Shown one piece after another: positions 41,933 through 54,024 of a stretch of 64,000 bases of DNA (position 1 is the first letter of the stretch; every line of letters starts with the position of its first letter). The position numbers and the translations under genes were made by a program. Below the pieces are notes generated by a model. That model did not search any database. It was not told where the DNA came from and was given only the letters and a program-made list of their open reading frames with translations. The DNA is from Ligula intestinalis (taxonomy: Eukaryota; Platyhelminthes; Cestoda; Diphyllobothriidea; Diphyllobothriidae): positions 55,683,592 through 55,747,591 of the forward strand of contig JAYGXS010000005.1 in assembly GCA_036362985.1 (NCBI GenBank), written 5' to 3'.

Positions 41933-43372
41933 AATTTGAAATGGCGCATTCGGAGGAGGTGTTGTGGCTCCGTTACCCGTTACCACGGTGAGTCTGGCGA
42001 ATAGGACACCCTTTGGTAATAAAGTTTCACAAACGTTATACTCGCGGAACGGTACCTATCCTTGTATCCCAATCCCAACCTTAACAGTAACCCTCACTAA
42101 AATGCTACATATAACCTGAGCTCTGATATAAATAGTATATATAACTTACTCCCTATCCTATCTTAAATCGTAACCTTGAGTTAATTCCTATCTGGTATTT
42201 AGCACAATGTCGTCGATATTTTCTCTTGTCCTTCCATCAATTAATTTGGTAATAAAGCGCTAAAAGAATGATATTTTATTCTGGACATGGGGTTCTTCGA
42301 CAAAGATTTATGCAGCCACTATCTAATAACACTTCAACAGATTTACAGATCGGCCGTCCCAGATAAAAAAATACTCAAGATTTCCGGAACAAGGGCATAG
42401 TTCTGCTGCATTCCATTTTCAACTAAAAATGCTTCCAATTTTATTTAATTCTTTGTGCGTTGTGGTTGCATATTGTCGTGAGTCAAACTAGTACGAAAAT
42501 TGCGTCCGTAACAATGCGAAGAGAGTTATCTTGGTAAGTACCGCAGGTATTCCACTTTCTTTCCATCCGGTGGTGGTATTCATGTACCTCTGTAGGATCT
42601 GACCTGATCCCAATATTTCTTAGAAAAGGGTTCCCGATTTGTTTTCGCAAGATGATATCTACTACATTTGCACATTTATTGCTGTCTATGGATTTCCCAT
42701 AGGATATCTATTTAATGACCTAATCCTATCCTGCCACGATTACTGTCGTCCAAGATCAGTTCTGGTCGCCACTTTAGGCGATATCCTGATGTCTTCTAAG
42801 TGGACTGAAAATAACGGGATGAGAATGAGCTCAGAATAATTTGCAAAATTAGTTCTTCTGAAGCGCTGAAGTGTGAATTTCTTGTGGGTAAGTGGCTCTT
42901 GACTGCATACACGACCGCAAAGCGGTTCTTTATTTTGCCAGAGACAACATTACTTGGAATTTTCGCGAACCCATCGGCAAGTCCGTAAATATGCATGCCA
43001 TCCGTCCCCTGCTTCGGTCACCGTCAGCATAGAGTCAATATGATGCAAAGAATGGCCATCATGTTGTTGATGCAAGACCTATCCCTGTGAACTTTATACA
43101 TTGTGTGCTCCCCTTTATGGATCTGCTTATGTGGTCGCGGCGGCTGCTGAACCAGACCATCGAACGATGGGGATTGGCTGGGAAACGTTCAGAGTTAGTT
43201 TGGGTCGGCCAGGCGATTCCCCGTTGATCTCTGCCACCGGCGATGAACGTCAGCAAACATTATGCGCCCTGAAAAAGCTAGTTCCTTTACTACTCGCAAG
43301 ACCATGCTGTGTACAAAACCTTCACATTTGGGACAAAGCACATAAGCACCTGATTTCGTCTGCCAGGCCAGT
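41933..43372. other. 1.4 kb without recognisable gene or repeat
   Basis: 42060-42110 has a few CCTAACC-like words, too degenerate to call. Otherwise nothing supported. Confidence 0.35.
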
Positions 43373-43700
43373 TACCGCAGAGGGTTAAGTTGACAGAGAA
43401 AACCATGGCAGCTGCAATCTTCAGGCTCGACTCATTCGCAGAAGAGAGGACATGGAAGACCAGAGTGGTAGGAAGAGTTTATTCTATACAGTAGGAGGTG
43501 GAGAATAGACAGCAGGAATTTGACTGTCAGACGAGCGAGCAGTCACAATCCAGCGGGCCTCGTCTGAAGTGATGTCTGTTCGGCAGCCGTCACATGAGGC
43601 TCTGTGTGAGTCACCTCGAAGGGCAATTGACCAGACTGGGTAGGCAGACCAGTGCGTGCATGTCAATGGGCCGCACCAGACAAGCGTTTCGTGGAGCATG
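43373..43700 (-). repeat. R0 foldback-family repeat, inverted single copy
   Basis: TACCGCAGAGGGTTAAG terminus, GAGTTTATTCTATACAG, GGAGAATAGACAGCAGG and TTTGACTGTCAGACGAGC. Immediately followed by the R0 dimer. Confidence 0.6.
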
Positions 43701-43766
43701 CGGCGGTCCTAAAGGTAGGCCGAGACTTCTTATGAGGTAACCCCATGCGTGGCGTGCATGAGAGGT

Positions 43767-44777
43767 TATCGCGAAGAGTTAAAGGTAATGCGGTTCAACC
43801 CTAACGGTTGCGATCTTACAGGCTTGGTTCCTTAGAAAATAAGAGAAGTCTTGGAAAGCCACAGTAGTAGGAGGATTATACTCTGTACAGAATAAATAGG
43901 AGAATAGTTAGCAGAAGGGTTGACTCGGTCTGGCGTGGTGTTCGGCTGTGAGGACCGTGTGAGAGCGTGGCGTCGTCGCGACCGCCCCGCATGGTGGTGG
44001 AATGTCAAGTGAGTCTAGCGGTCTAGCGTCAGTCATACCGAGTGGCCACCGAGATCTCCCTTTGTCTCTTTGGTGTTTGGTTGGACTGCATAAGGGTAGA
44101 CACCGGCCTGGGCGGTTCGTGTCTCGCGCGCCAGTTTGCGTCTGGACGGAGGCACCCTGAGAAGCGCATTCGCGCAAGTTCCTGTTGTGAGTTGCCTTTT
44201 CTGTAATGTAAAGAGTTAGGAGGGCGTCGGGCAGCAGCGACCACTACAAAGTCACTGCACAGTTTGTTTTGGTGATGAAACGCTGCGCTGAGCAAGTTTC
44301 ATTGAGCAGCATGGAAGGGTTTTGAACTAGGTGAATTCAGTCTGGAGTGGTTCTGTAGTGGGCCGTTGCCTGCCGATGCCTGCCGATGCCTGCCCTTTCT
44401 TTCGTGGCCTCAATCCGTGTAGACCTCAAGGTCGTTGCGGTCGCCAGACTTACTGGCGCGAGACATAGGCCACCCACGTTGTCCAACAACGGTGTCAAAC
44501 AATATGCCGTCCAACCAATCACAGGCTGACCTAGCCAGTGAACGCGCTCTCTCAGTCTTCTGGCCTGAGGGCTGCTAAGACCTCACTTGGGACCCGGTCA
44601 ATCCTCTGAGTGTTCGTGGCCTCACAAGTCAGAGTTCCTCTATCTATTCTCCGTTCCTTTGTGTACACAATAAACTCTTCGCTCTACTATCGCCTTTAAC
44701 GATTTTTCTTCTGCACTAAGTAACCGTGGTCCGAAGATCGCAGTTGCTGGGTTTAACACACTTAAACCCCTGCGATA
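43767..44777. mobile_element. R0 inverted dimer 2 (about 1 kb foldback)
   Basis: Minus unit 43767-44300 and plus unit 44335-44777 head to head. Both inner ends read ACTACAAAGTC/GTTCTGTAGTGGG and both outer ends carry the YGCGATA hairpin. The right hairpin (44737-44776) is perfect: ATCGCAG/CTGCGAT and GGGTTTAA/TTAAACCC. A 10-base tandem (GCCTGCCGAT, about 2.8 units) lies near 44366-44395. No protein recognised. Confidence 0.65.
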
Positions 44778-44857
44778 GTTATCTGTCTCACTACGACATA
44801 AGATTATTATGCTTATCCAAAATTATGCACTCTTTAGCTTGTTTTTGGTAGTATTTC

Positions 44858-44892
44858 CATTTAAACACACACACCCACCCACACACACACGT
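44858..44892. repeat. CA-rich microsatellite
   Basis: Interrupted run of ACACACCC/ACACAC units. Confidence 0.7.
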
Positions 44893-45199
44893 ACAGCAGG
44901 TACGCTACCTCATTAAATGAAAAGCCAAATTCCGAAAGGTGTTCTCGATTCAAAACGGTTATTAAATTATTAATAATTATTAGCGTACAGCATAGTCCCA
45001 ATATATTACAGTCACCTAATGGCGGACGGCCAAAATGTCTGCCCCCCCCCACCTTCGTTTTTCAATGCCCGTGGCCCCTAACGTCATGTGCCTTCGCAGG
45101 CGGCTGTTTTTGCACTCGCTGACCTGAAGACCACTTGACCGATAGTTAGTCACAGACGCATGTCCAGCTAATCACGGCTGCCTAAGGGCTGGTCCTATC
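44893..45199. other. No recognisable content
   Basis: Nothing supported. Confidence 0.3.
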
Positions 45200-45515
45200 T
45201 TTCACATACTTTTGCCCACAGGCGACAGTTTTTCTCCTAAAAAACCACAAATGGCATTTCATTTTGAATTATGAGCCATGTCTTAGGAGTTTTTTTTACT
45301 GTCTGCTCTTCTTGCTCAGTTAAACTGCCGGCTCGTATTAACTGACATCAACACTTGACACAAGCGAGTAGTCGCCTACAATTATGTAAATGACTCCTTT
45401 GAAATATTTGGCTGTACCGATGCATTTCTTCAATAATAGATACCAATAGGGAGTTCAAAGGCGTTTGTCTATGTTTCCTTTAATAAACTTGACTTGACTT
45501 ATTCATACTGCTGCT
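45200..45515 (+). mobile_element. LINE 3' UTR and tail (R9 type)
   Basis: CGACAGTTTTTCTCCTAAAA, TAGGAGTTTTTTTTACTGTC, then AATAGGGAGTTCAAAGGC, TTTAATAAACTTGACTTGAC. Related to 49940-50165(+) and 21775-21850(-). Coding part absent. Confidence 0.6.
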
Positions 45516-45679
45516 CAAGTCTAAAACATGGTCCAAATCTATTAGAAAATTATGTGCGCACTATGTAAAGTGGTTACAGAAGTTTTAAGATGTGTGCAGT
45601 TTTCTTCAGACGGAATATAGTTTGACTGCGGTTTGGAAATCCTGAGAGAAAGTGGATTTGCTGGTCAGGTTCAGATTTA

Positions 45680-45815
45680 TTCGGGAAGTGAAAAAAAGAA
45701 GAAAATTCGACCGCTGGGACAAGACTTTTATTCGCCTTGCTGCCCCAGCGATTGAATCTTCTTCTTCGGCTTCTTCTCAATTACGTCCTAAGACTCGCAC
45801 GCTCGCTTCTATAAG
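45680..45815. mobile_element. Minimal PLE-B inverted junction
   Basis: AAGAAGAAAATTCGACCGCT...TTTTATTCGCC (minus-type end) is followed within a few bases by CCCCAGCGATTGAATCTTCT and GACTCGCACGCTCGCTTC (plus-type end, as at 35934-35990). The whole element body and both hammerheads are gone. Confidence 0.55.
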
Positions 45816-47576
45816 TTTTTTAAGTTGAGTCCGAGAGAGAATAGCGTCGTCCATATTTTCTACAAAATATATGTGACTGTCAACGGATTGCTAAAATGCA
45901 CTGCACTTAGCTAAAGTCAAGCTGTTTACTGATGGAATTCCTCGGCACGATATGCATCTGGTTCAATGGCTGTTTGAATAGCGTAAGCTTTCCCTTGATC
46001 CAAACAGGCTTCAAAGATAACTCCTGTCAAACCTACGCACGGTAGATTGCACATCTACTGAAATGTGAAGTTCCAAATTTGAGTGAGGGATTTACCACAT
46101 ATTGGAGATTGTTTATTTTGTTCACTGAGCTGACTTGAGGTGCAAAATGCTGTTTGCTAGAAATGAGTTCAGTTTAGATCAGTATACGGGGGTGGGGGTG
46201 AAAAGGGGCAGAATTGGGCCAAATCCACCATCTGTAGATATCCAAGCCATTTCCTACGCTACTAATCACTGCAGAAGAAAACTTCTGGTTTGTGCGAGCT
46301 ATGCTATAAAAGAACACGAAGAAAGAATAGAAACTGCTACACTGGAGTTGATCTACCACCGCCTGATGAAGCCCAAAAACGCAGAATAGCTTCATGGCTG
46401 TGGTCTCCGTTTGTCGGTAAAATACCACATTAAAATTATATTTGTTCAGAGAACAGACTATTTTTTGCGTTCATGAAATTGAGGTGAGGGCAGCTACGAC
46501 GTAACACAGTATTGTTGAGAATGGAAAAACGAATTAGATTTAAAAATTATATTTTGCAAATTTGTTCAGTTTTTTTTGCCACAAAATTACGAAACACGAT
46601 TATGAGGTTATAATTTGGTTTACCCAACCAAAAAACGACCGCAAACAAGCAAATATACAAACACCCAAGAGATGCCGTCAGTTTTCTCGGCCAAACCGTC
46701 TGCAAAGAATACCCTAACATTTTCTCTCCATAGAGCAGAATCAATAAATAGAAAAAAATTAAAAACGGAAGGAGTAGAAGGTTATCAGTTTTCTCGAAAT
46801 CGCCACGGATATTCTGTAGCTATGTTCTCCTTTAGATATCATAAAGCTGACCGTAGATGTAAATAAATATGCTGAAAACTGCCGTGGTATATATAGAAAA
46901 GTTAGTGCTCTTTATTTCCAGCTGATGATGCATCCTACTTTTTAGGGAAATCAAATAATTGGTCAACATTTCCCATTTTGATTTTGACTTAGTCTTCAAA
47001 AAAGGTAAACTACACAAATATGTGACGCCAAAATATCTAATAAAAACAATTTTTCAAGCGGTATCTTGTCATAGAAAGCTTCCTAATTATTCTTAGGCAT
47101 ATCCGAAATTTTGCTGTGGACGTTCATTTTTCTCAGCAATGAGTTGAAATATTTAGGTGATTCTAAAACCATGGCCCAAACAGACAGCTGCACAAGTAAG
47201 TATGTTTAAAAACTCGTTATTTAGGTAAATGCTTTTAAGAAATATTTCATTTTGAAGTTTTTTTGTTAAACACGTGGAACAAAATTGGTATTTAGGGACA
47301 ACTGAATAAACACACAGAAATTATCAAAGTGTTTGGCAGAATTAAAAGAGCACTCCGAAGCTCGTCGCATTCAAACTCCTGAAATAATTACAAAGGACTA
47401 TGATGGGAGGAAATTGCTCTCAATGTACACAAGATTGTATGTTTACGATTGCACCTGACAAATTAATTTACTTTTGTTTGTCACTGACCGGCATGTTCAC
47501 ATGCCAGCTCTCGAAATACCTCTCTCCTGTGACGTCCCAATCGGCAAAATCAAGTAAAAGTCTGGTTGCCCTAGTC
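45816..47576. other. 1.8 kb AT-rich, no recognisable gene
   Basis: An 84-codon frame at 46135-46389(+) has no domain I recognise. Nothing else supported. Confidence 0.35.
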
Positions 47577-47740
47577 TAGGGGTCGGCAACCTTTATGAAT
47601 CAGAGAGCCAAGAAAGTAAATATTTGGCAGTATATTTCAGTGAGAGCCATATACTATATTTTAAGATTAAATTCAATCATATGTGAGTATAAAAAGACTC
47701 TGGATTTATTCCTTTAAATAATGTTCTTATAATATTCATT
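47577..47740 (+). mobile_element. hAT-like DNA transposon end
   Basis: CTAGGGGTCGGCAACCTTTA followed by AGAGAGCCA and GAGAGCCATA is the common terminal wording of non-autonomous hAT elements (CAGGGGTCGGCAACC, GAGCCA). The opposite end was not found; probably truncated by about 47760. Confidence 0.5.
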
Positions 47741-47820
47741 TTTAATGCGACTTCTGGTGCTAAATTAATTCGCCGATGACTTTGTTGTCTGGTTGGTAGT
47801 CGGTGAGGTTAAGCTTCATG

Positions 47821-48010
47821 TATCGCAGGGGGTTAAGAGTGTTAAACCCAACAACTGCGATCTTCAGACCATGGTTACTTAGTGCAGGAGAGAAGTCTTT
47901 AAAGACTAGAGTAGTAGGTAGAATGTATTGTGTACACAAGGGAGAAGAGAATAGATGAGAGTAGATTGACTCGAGATAACTCATGACCAGCAGAAGAGTC
48001 AGCCGCGATC
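47821..48010 (-). repeat. R0 foldback-family repeat, inverted copy with intact hairpin
   Basis: TATCGCAGGGGGTTAAGAG, TTAAACCCAACAACTGCGAT (47822-47861 hairpin), then a region parallel to 29123-29225. No inverted partner seen nearby; similarity may continue to about 48250. Confidence 0.65.
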
Positions 48011-48639
48011 CAAGTGCGGTTTTCAGTAGCAGCAGCAGCAACGAGAACGGGCATTGTCTGGTTGCCTCAAAGGTTATTGGCCGGAAAGACTGCATCGACC
48101 ACGGCGTGCATGCGTCCTATTTGCCACTGAGAGAGGCTAGCCTTTGAGGGACCTGATTGGCTGTTTCCGAGGTGGCCTAAGTGCAGAAGTACTCGTTAGC
48201 GGCAGCGAGACTTCGGGCATGCTGGCTTATGTGGAGTGAGTCACCACACATGTAAGAATCAAATCTTTCATCCGTTAAACATGATTGTGGGGTGGGCTTG
48301 ATGATTTGAGAATGACTGCTCACATGCATACGTAGATCCAAACAGGGTCAATACACAGATAATCACACGCTGCTGTGTGTGGTAGGTGACAAAAAAACAT
48401 GTTCCAGGTTTTGATTATCAGCCGGTCTTCGTGTTGAAGTTTTTTTAATTTATATTCATATGTGTTCGCTTTCCAACTCCACTTTGTCTTCCGAATGGAC
48501 TGTTTGCTTACGTATGATAAATGCGTCCGTCTGGGGGACATAAACACAAGGGACTATAGATAATAAGGCAGGCTGGTCTATGCGCGTAAGGTAGCCTTGT
48601 CTGCCAGCATGACCTTGACTTAAAAGAGGTCAAGTTTGG
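48011..48639. other. No recognisable content
   Basis: Possibly further R0 sequence at the left; otherwise nothing supported. Confidence 0.3.
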
Positions 48640-48720
48640 GGGCTGTCGTGCTATAGTAGAGGGTCCGCTATTTAGCGAGCTTTTCGCGGCCGTTGGGACG
48701 CAGGAGAAGCAGAGAAGAAG
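48640..48720 (-). repeat. R11 short repeat
   Basis: The reverse complement reads CTCCTGCGTCCCAACGGCCG and AAGCTCGCTAAATAG, matching 9650-9720. Confidence 0.45.
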
Positions 48721-48817
48721 CTGCTGTCGGCTAGCCGGAAAGGGAACACTGAAACAACTGCTAGGTCAAACGTAGGGGGTCGAAACACCAGATATTGATC
48801 GAGATTGAATTGATTCT

Positions 48818-49410
48818 AATACCTCAAAGAAACTCTACAGAAACGCGGATACCCAACATGGTTTATAGACAAATTTAACAAACCATTACGGCCTAAAATG
48901 ACAGAACGGTCCGTTCCGAAGAAGCCCGTTTTCATATGTTTGCCCTTTAAGGGCGACAACATTTTCAATACCATCAAGGGACGACTACTTAATGCCATTG
49001 AAAGGACAAATTATGCCGCCGAGCTTATAATTTGCAATCCAACCAAGCTTTTACCGATTCCTCGTGCGAAGGATGCCTTGCCGATGCACGCCACTTCAAA
49101 CTGTGTTTATGAATTTACATGTATTTGCGGATGCAAGTACATAGGGCGAACGCAAAGGCAATTGACCACCAGAGCAAATGAGCACTTACCCAGCTGGTTG
49201 TTTAAGCAAGAAAAACGAACTCCCCGCTCATCAATTACTGAACACCTGCTAGATACAGGCCATTCCGTGGACCCTAAAACGTCCCTCCGAGTACTTGTTA
49301 AGGCAAGAATAACTCGCACCTTACGCTACCTGGAGGCAGCCTACATACGGTGGTTTAAACCCGACCTATGTGAACAATTGGAGCATGTAGTGAACCTAAC
49401 TCTACCTTGG
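48818..49410 (+). pseudogene. PLE-C GIY-YIG endonuclease, RT missing
   Basis: The frame runs through LKETLQKRGYP, PKKPVFICLPFKGDN, CVYEFTCICGCKYIGRTQRQ (GIY-like VYEF, then YIG), LTTRANEHLPSWL, TEHLLDTGHSVDPKTS, RYLEAAYIRWFKP (family Glu) and VVNLTLPW. In copy A a stop follows LPW. Here that stop is changed, so the frame reads on into the 3' UTR to 49572. The endonuclease residues look intact, but without RT the copy is not mobile on its own. Confidence 0.8.
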
Positions 49411-49621
49411 CAACACTGGCTCCCTGTTTACACATTCCCCTCCCCATATTTTTGCCCTGGACGTTTTCTCCCCAGTTTTTGCTGCCTACAGCATCTGAAT
49501 TTCCTACTTTATCGATTGCCTCTTGGCCATTTCAGTGACCTTGCCGATTTGTATCGACTTTTTTCTGCATGAATTGAATTCTGCATTTTCTCTGACGTTA
49601 ATTCTCGTTATGCAACGAGAG

Positions 49622-49673
49622 GAAGCAACAGAAGAGCACTATCGAAATCGATGGATCCATTAAATTTTGCTTT
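49622..49673 (+). ncRNA. Type I hammerhead (PLE-C copy C), core mutated
   Basis: Stem I GAAGCAA/TTGCTTT (seven pairs including one G-U, 49622-49628 with 49667-49673). Core CAGAAGA (one change from CUGANGA), stem II lost, GAAA (49644-49647). Stem III AT...AUGG/CCAT...AT with a mismatch, triplet ATT ending 49666. Likely inactive. Confidence 0.6.
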
Positions 49674-49939
49674 TTATACAATTTACAAATAATTGAGACA
49701 GATTTTTCCATTTAGGTTCCTCCCGTCATCGACCTCCTATCTGTGGCTCCATAAAGCATGCCCAGCACGATGGGTCTCCCCATTCCCTCATTGATTGTGA
49801 TGAATTACGTATATGAGGATGCGCAACCTTGCTTTTGTTTTTACTTAATTTCCTTAACTTCCACACGGTGATGATCCTGGGAACCTTTGAAATGCCCCCC
49901 CCCCTTGTGGGAACCCCCTTTCTTCTCCTAAATCCCACG

Positions 49940-50165
49940 CATTACCCCCACAAGGGCGACAGTTTTTCTCCTAAAAATCCCTGAGGAGTTTTTTCACTGT
50001 CTGCTCCTATTTTCATCCTATGACTCAGGACAACTGGCCTCGCCAACAGTCTAAGCAACAAATTTTTTGCTACCACTGCACATATGTACAAATAGGGCAC
50101 TCAAAGGACTTTTTCCTACATACCCTCAATATACTGATACTGATACTTTAGTTGTATCTTTATTG
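49940..50165 (+). mobile_element. LINE 3' UTR and tail (R9 type), copy 2
   Basis: GGGCGACAGTTTTTCTCCTA, GAGGAGTTTTTTCACTGTCT, ATAGGGCACTCAAAGGAC, then a tail of ACTGAT units (50137-50155). Confidence 0.55.
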
Positions 50166-51429
50166 TTTGTTTAGATTTGAATGTTTGAAGTTTGCAGTTT
50201 GGCTAATTCGTCTAGGCAACTTTTTTGCTCTATTTACATTGTATATTGATTGACATTTTTGCTTCCTGTCATTCTTTTATTTACCAGTTTTGGAAGGGCT
50301 TTCTGGCGAAGCCGCTTATGCCCTTAAACGTATAGATAAAAAGGAGAAAATCGGCAGAGTCAGGCTACTGAAAACGTAAAGGGCGTTTTTTTAGTGTAAC
50401 CAGTTTGAGTATTGGTTCCTTATTAAAAGCAGAAAACGATTAAATAGCACGAAAAATGCGTTGATATTTTTCAATTGGTGTGTCGGCCGCATTTCGTGCA
50501 AATAGATGTTTGCGTGTTTTATTTAAATGAAAATACACAAAAGGAAGAGGGATATCATATTGCTCAACAAATTTTCTGAATAAATAAAAGAATATCAATC
50601 AATGTACAATGATACACTTATAAAAAGTAATCCAACCGAATTAGCCAATGAACGCACAGAATGGGTGCACAAGATTGCGCATCCTTATTTCCATAGTGTA
50701 TCCCTCCTTGATCGGCAGACTAAACCAGATGCATTTCTTCTGCCTGTGCGTATGTTCACGCACAGTAGTCCGTGGACTTATCTCGAAACCCCCAACCCGA
50801 CCACAAAAATGTCCTACCTGGGGGCTACGTGGCGTCCCGCGGGCGGTCCAGATTAATTCGAGTTATTTTCGTGTCAGGGAGAGTTCCAGATGCCCCACTC
50901 GCGCGGGGGAGGCTACAAAATACTTCACTTGTGGACGCAAAACCCGGTCGATACAAGCTACGAAACAGCATCCACCATCCACATCATCGTTTACCCCACA
51001 GACCGCCAGAATAGCACTATTCACTCAGCGAAGCTGGAATATCTTTTTATTTCAGGAAATCCAATGGGAAACCGTCCGGAAAGGAGAACAGCTCTCATCG
51101 TCCGTGAACTGGCTCACTGCCATCTGGACATTGCAGCTCTCAGTGTGGCCGCTTCCCTGAACAGGCACAGCTGAAGGATGTGCGCGCCAGATACACCTGC
51201 AGCGGACGTCCAGAGGCAGAGCGACAAGATACTAGAACGACTTCGTGAGGGGGGGGGGCGTAGTCTTATCTCCTGCAGGTCATTAACGATCGTCTTGTAA
51301 TCATTAGACTGCCTTTTAGCAGGACCAAATTAGCCCTTAACATTAGCAACTGCGTATTTAATGACCAGTTGCGATGACCTGCTAATGGAAAGAAGGGGGT
51401 AAAAATAGAAAAGAAGAGGAATAAAGAGA
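50166..51429. other. 1.3 kb without recognisable content
   Basis: Overlapping open frames at 50602-51174(+) show no domain I know. A poly-G run lies near 51248-51257. Confidence 0.35.
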
Positions 51430-51920
51430 GGAATACTTTATTTCGAAGGTAAATATCCACAATTTTCAGCAAAAAGTGGCTCCATTTACGGAGAAAACTG
51501 GATAAGGTAAGGTCAAAGGTCATAGTCTGAAGGTTGACATGGTATTAACATCTGTTATGGAGGCAGGTCGGGTCTCAACTTTTCAATTTCCATTTTTTCA
51601 TATGTGAGGTAGCATGCTAGGAATGGGAGTATAAACTGATGCTATGCCGATGTATGGCAAGACATATGACGGAAGACTTTGCAGCCATTAGTTCAGAATG
51701 TAGGGGATGAATGACCTCACTTAGAATGCGATCAGCAAGTTGCTTGACCGATTTACAGTGCCACTGTATTAGAATATCAGCTTAAACGCCAGCAGTTGAA
51801 GAGAGCATTCGGACGATACGTTTAAAAATGACCAGGTATTTTGAAAGTTAGGCTGGAAAAATAACTGGAGAGTGGTAAGGAATTAGGGGAGAATGCAGCC
51901 ATATAAAAACCGCCAGGGGC
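51430..51920 (-). mobile_element. LINE (YADD family) copy 3, 3' end only
   Basis: The minus strand matches copies 1 and 2: GAAATAAAGT signal near 51440, GGAGCCACTTTTTGCTGAAA, a CACATATG...CTACCTC block and an ATGCAAAGTCTTCCGTCATA block. Coding sense is destroyed. Truncated at about 51920. Confidence 0.65.
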
Positions 51921-51949
51921 ATCTATAAATTGCCAAGAAGAGGAAGAAA

Positions 51950-52180
51950 AAGAAGGCCTTTCAATCACCATAAGTATAATTTATTCATCTGAAATAAATT
52001 TTTATCCGTCAGAGATAAGTTTCAACTAAAAACCAGCAACACTTATAGGGCACAGGAGCCAATCAACCACCAATGCCGTCAGTTCGGAGATGGCTGGGCA
52101 GGGCAATGTATGCCGGCGCCAGATCAATAAATCAATTGACTTAGTTCTCATCCGAGACCCAGGCTTGAATCAGTTCAAAA
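51950..52180 (-). pseudogene. PLE-D C-terminal fragment and end
   Basis: The reverse complement encodes a QAWVSDEN-like segment and AYIALPSHLRTD near 52060-52160, aligned to 8397-8500 and 32050-32150. The element end at 51955-52020 is a decayed version of 31630-31700. Confidence 0.6.
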
Positions 52181-52551
52181 GAAGAGTGTGGCAGACCTAG
52201 CGCAGCTCTGCCTCAATCTACACTAATTTCCGTGCAAGTTACCGATGCTATACCCACTCATTGGGAAACGCAGTAGATTTCATCACTTTCAAAGATCAAA
52301 AAGTCTTCTTGTTCGGCGAAGAGGGATGTTCAAAATTACTTACCTGGCAGCTTCCGGTTTGTCGACTGTTTGTATGCATCCCATCTAAAGTCTGAATCAT
52401 CATTACAATTTCTGTAGGCCGTACCTGGTTGATGGTAATGTTGTTAAAAGAAATAACTGCGTATAACTACAGTAGTCTTCCGCTCTCCATAATGGAAACA
52501 AGAAAAAGGTAAGGATGGTGACTGCCATAGGGAAAAAAAACTTCCAGAACG
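52181..52551. other. No recognisable content
   Basis: Nothing supported. Confidence 0.3.
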
Positions 52552-52596
<45 letters not shown>

Positions 52597-52635
52597 NNNN
52601 NNNNNNTCATCATCATCATCATCATCATCATCATT
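52552..52635. repeat. (TCA)n microsatellite with embedded assembly gap
   Basis: TCA units on both sides of a 10-N gap at 52597-52606, so the true length is unknown. Confidence 0.85.
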
Positions 52636-53854
52636 GCCGTCCATCATGTTAACATTGTCTTTTTTTCTGTATAAGGATTTATCCTTTTCACATCGGAACT
52701 TGGACTAAAGGCGTGTAGAAAGGAAACGGAATCAAGAAGAACCGCTACAGCAACCAAACGCGTTGGAAGAAAAAATTGAGCAGAACAGTAGGGACGTGAC
52801 TAAACTTAGCTGGCATTACCGGGTGGTCTTGAATTTAAAAGCGAGAGGGACAAAAAACAGCCTCCCCATCTCCCAAGGGCGGCATATGGTGGCACTTATA
52901 TGTGTGACATTAAAAGGATCCCTTTCGCGGTAAAGGGTACAAGGAAGCAGTATGGCCCCTGCGTTATTCTAAGTAGAATATACTGTTGAAGGATAGATAA
53001 AGAATACTCACCAGTTTTACCAGTTTTTGCAGCGATCTTTTTAGCGTTTGCTTTTATCGCCTTGAGGGCAGGCTGTGTAGTATTCCCATATAAACGGCAC
53101 CTGTTACACCACAAAACCAGATAGTAGGAAGAAAGCGCAAGTGGGCCTTCTGCCTTGCGTGAATGGTGGAGTTGAGAAAACAGTGTGGGCGGGGAGGCAG
53201 ATGCGCTTTTTTGACTAGAACACACACAAACACACGCAGAAAAAAATCATCTCGATTTCACATTCTTCCTCCTCTTTCCCCTATGATGGTGAAGGCAGCT
53301 AGTTCTACCAGTTTTTTACGGCTCTAACCGAGTGCGAAATCATGGCAGTGCTTTGGGAGTATATTTTTGGGAGGGTTACTGTTATAACCTAGTGTGTTCC
53401 TGTGCCAACACCGGTTACGTCCCCCAGGACGTGTTAGGAAGAGAACACAGAACAGGATAACAGCTAGTACTTTACTGTCAGTTGTACTAGTACATCAACT
53501 CTGTTCCGTGTGTCCATCAGCCTGCCTTCTGTGGTCAGTCTCGTTTCGGCAGCAGTCTCGGGTCGTCGGCAGCGTATCCAACAACAGAGTTCCCGTTCTG
53601 CTCGCAGCTTCGCTATTTAAGGGGCAGTCGTCATTGCTCCCCATTGGCTCTTCATGAGTGGCCGTGCGCACGCTCGCTGTCGCACGCCTGTGCATCTGTC
53701 CTTAGCGTGGCCTCACTGATAGCAGTAACTCGGCTCCAGGCCAGTCTGGCTTCGCGTATGCCTCATTTTCCTAGCCTAATGTCTGTCCTTTGAAGGTCGC
53801 GTGACTTTATGCGCCGGACTAGGCTGAACTCGGAACGTCAGTCTGTCAGTCTGC
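52636..53854. other. 1.2 kb without recognisable gene
   Basis: Frames at 52896-53225(-) and 53394-53657(+) have no recognisable domain. Nothing else supported. Confidence 0.35.
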
Positions 53855-54024
53855 CTGGATGACGTGCTTGGTCATCCTACCACCTCCCGCTGTTACAAGG
53901 TTGACTTGTCCAGCGTGACCTCGGATGTCTGGATGACGTGCTCGGTCATCCTACCACCTCCCGCTGTTACAAGGTTGACGTGTCCGGCGTGATCTCGGAT
54001 GTCTGGATGACGTGCTCGATCATC
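53855..54024. repeat. Tandem repeat, 74-base period, 2.3 units
   Basis: Units begin CTGGATGACGTGCT at 53855, 53929 and 54003 and differ at only a few bases, so the duplication is recent. Each unit contains GACGTG...GGTCATCC, a partial internal inverted repeat. Confidence 0.9.

Larger units (their letters stand above)
48818..49675 (+). mobile_element. PLE-C copy C, 5'-truncated
   Basis: Plus-strand copy that starts in the linker between RT and endonuclease, contains the GIY-YIG region, and ends with a degenerate hammerhead at 49622-49673. Confidence 0.8.

Noticed and set aside
46350..46395. CTGATGAAGCCC followed by AAAAACGC as a hammerhead
   Set aside because: No stem II can form between the core blocks, and flanks do not match any PLE end in the window.
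50602..51174. Cluster of overlapping plus-strand frames
   Set aside because: No domain, no repeat partner in the window and no splice or promoter context I could support; left as unassigned.
52403..52594. Methionine-repeat frame
   Set aside because: Translation of the (T/C)AT microsatellite.
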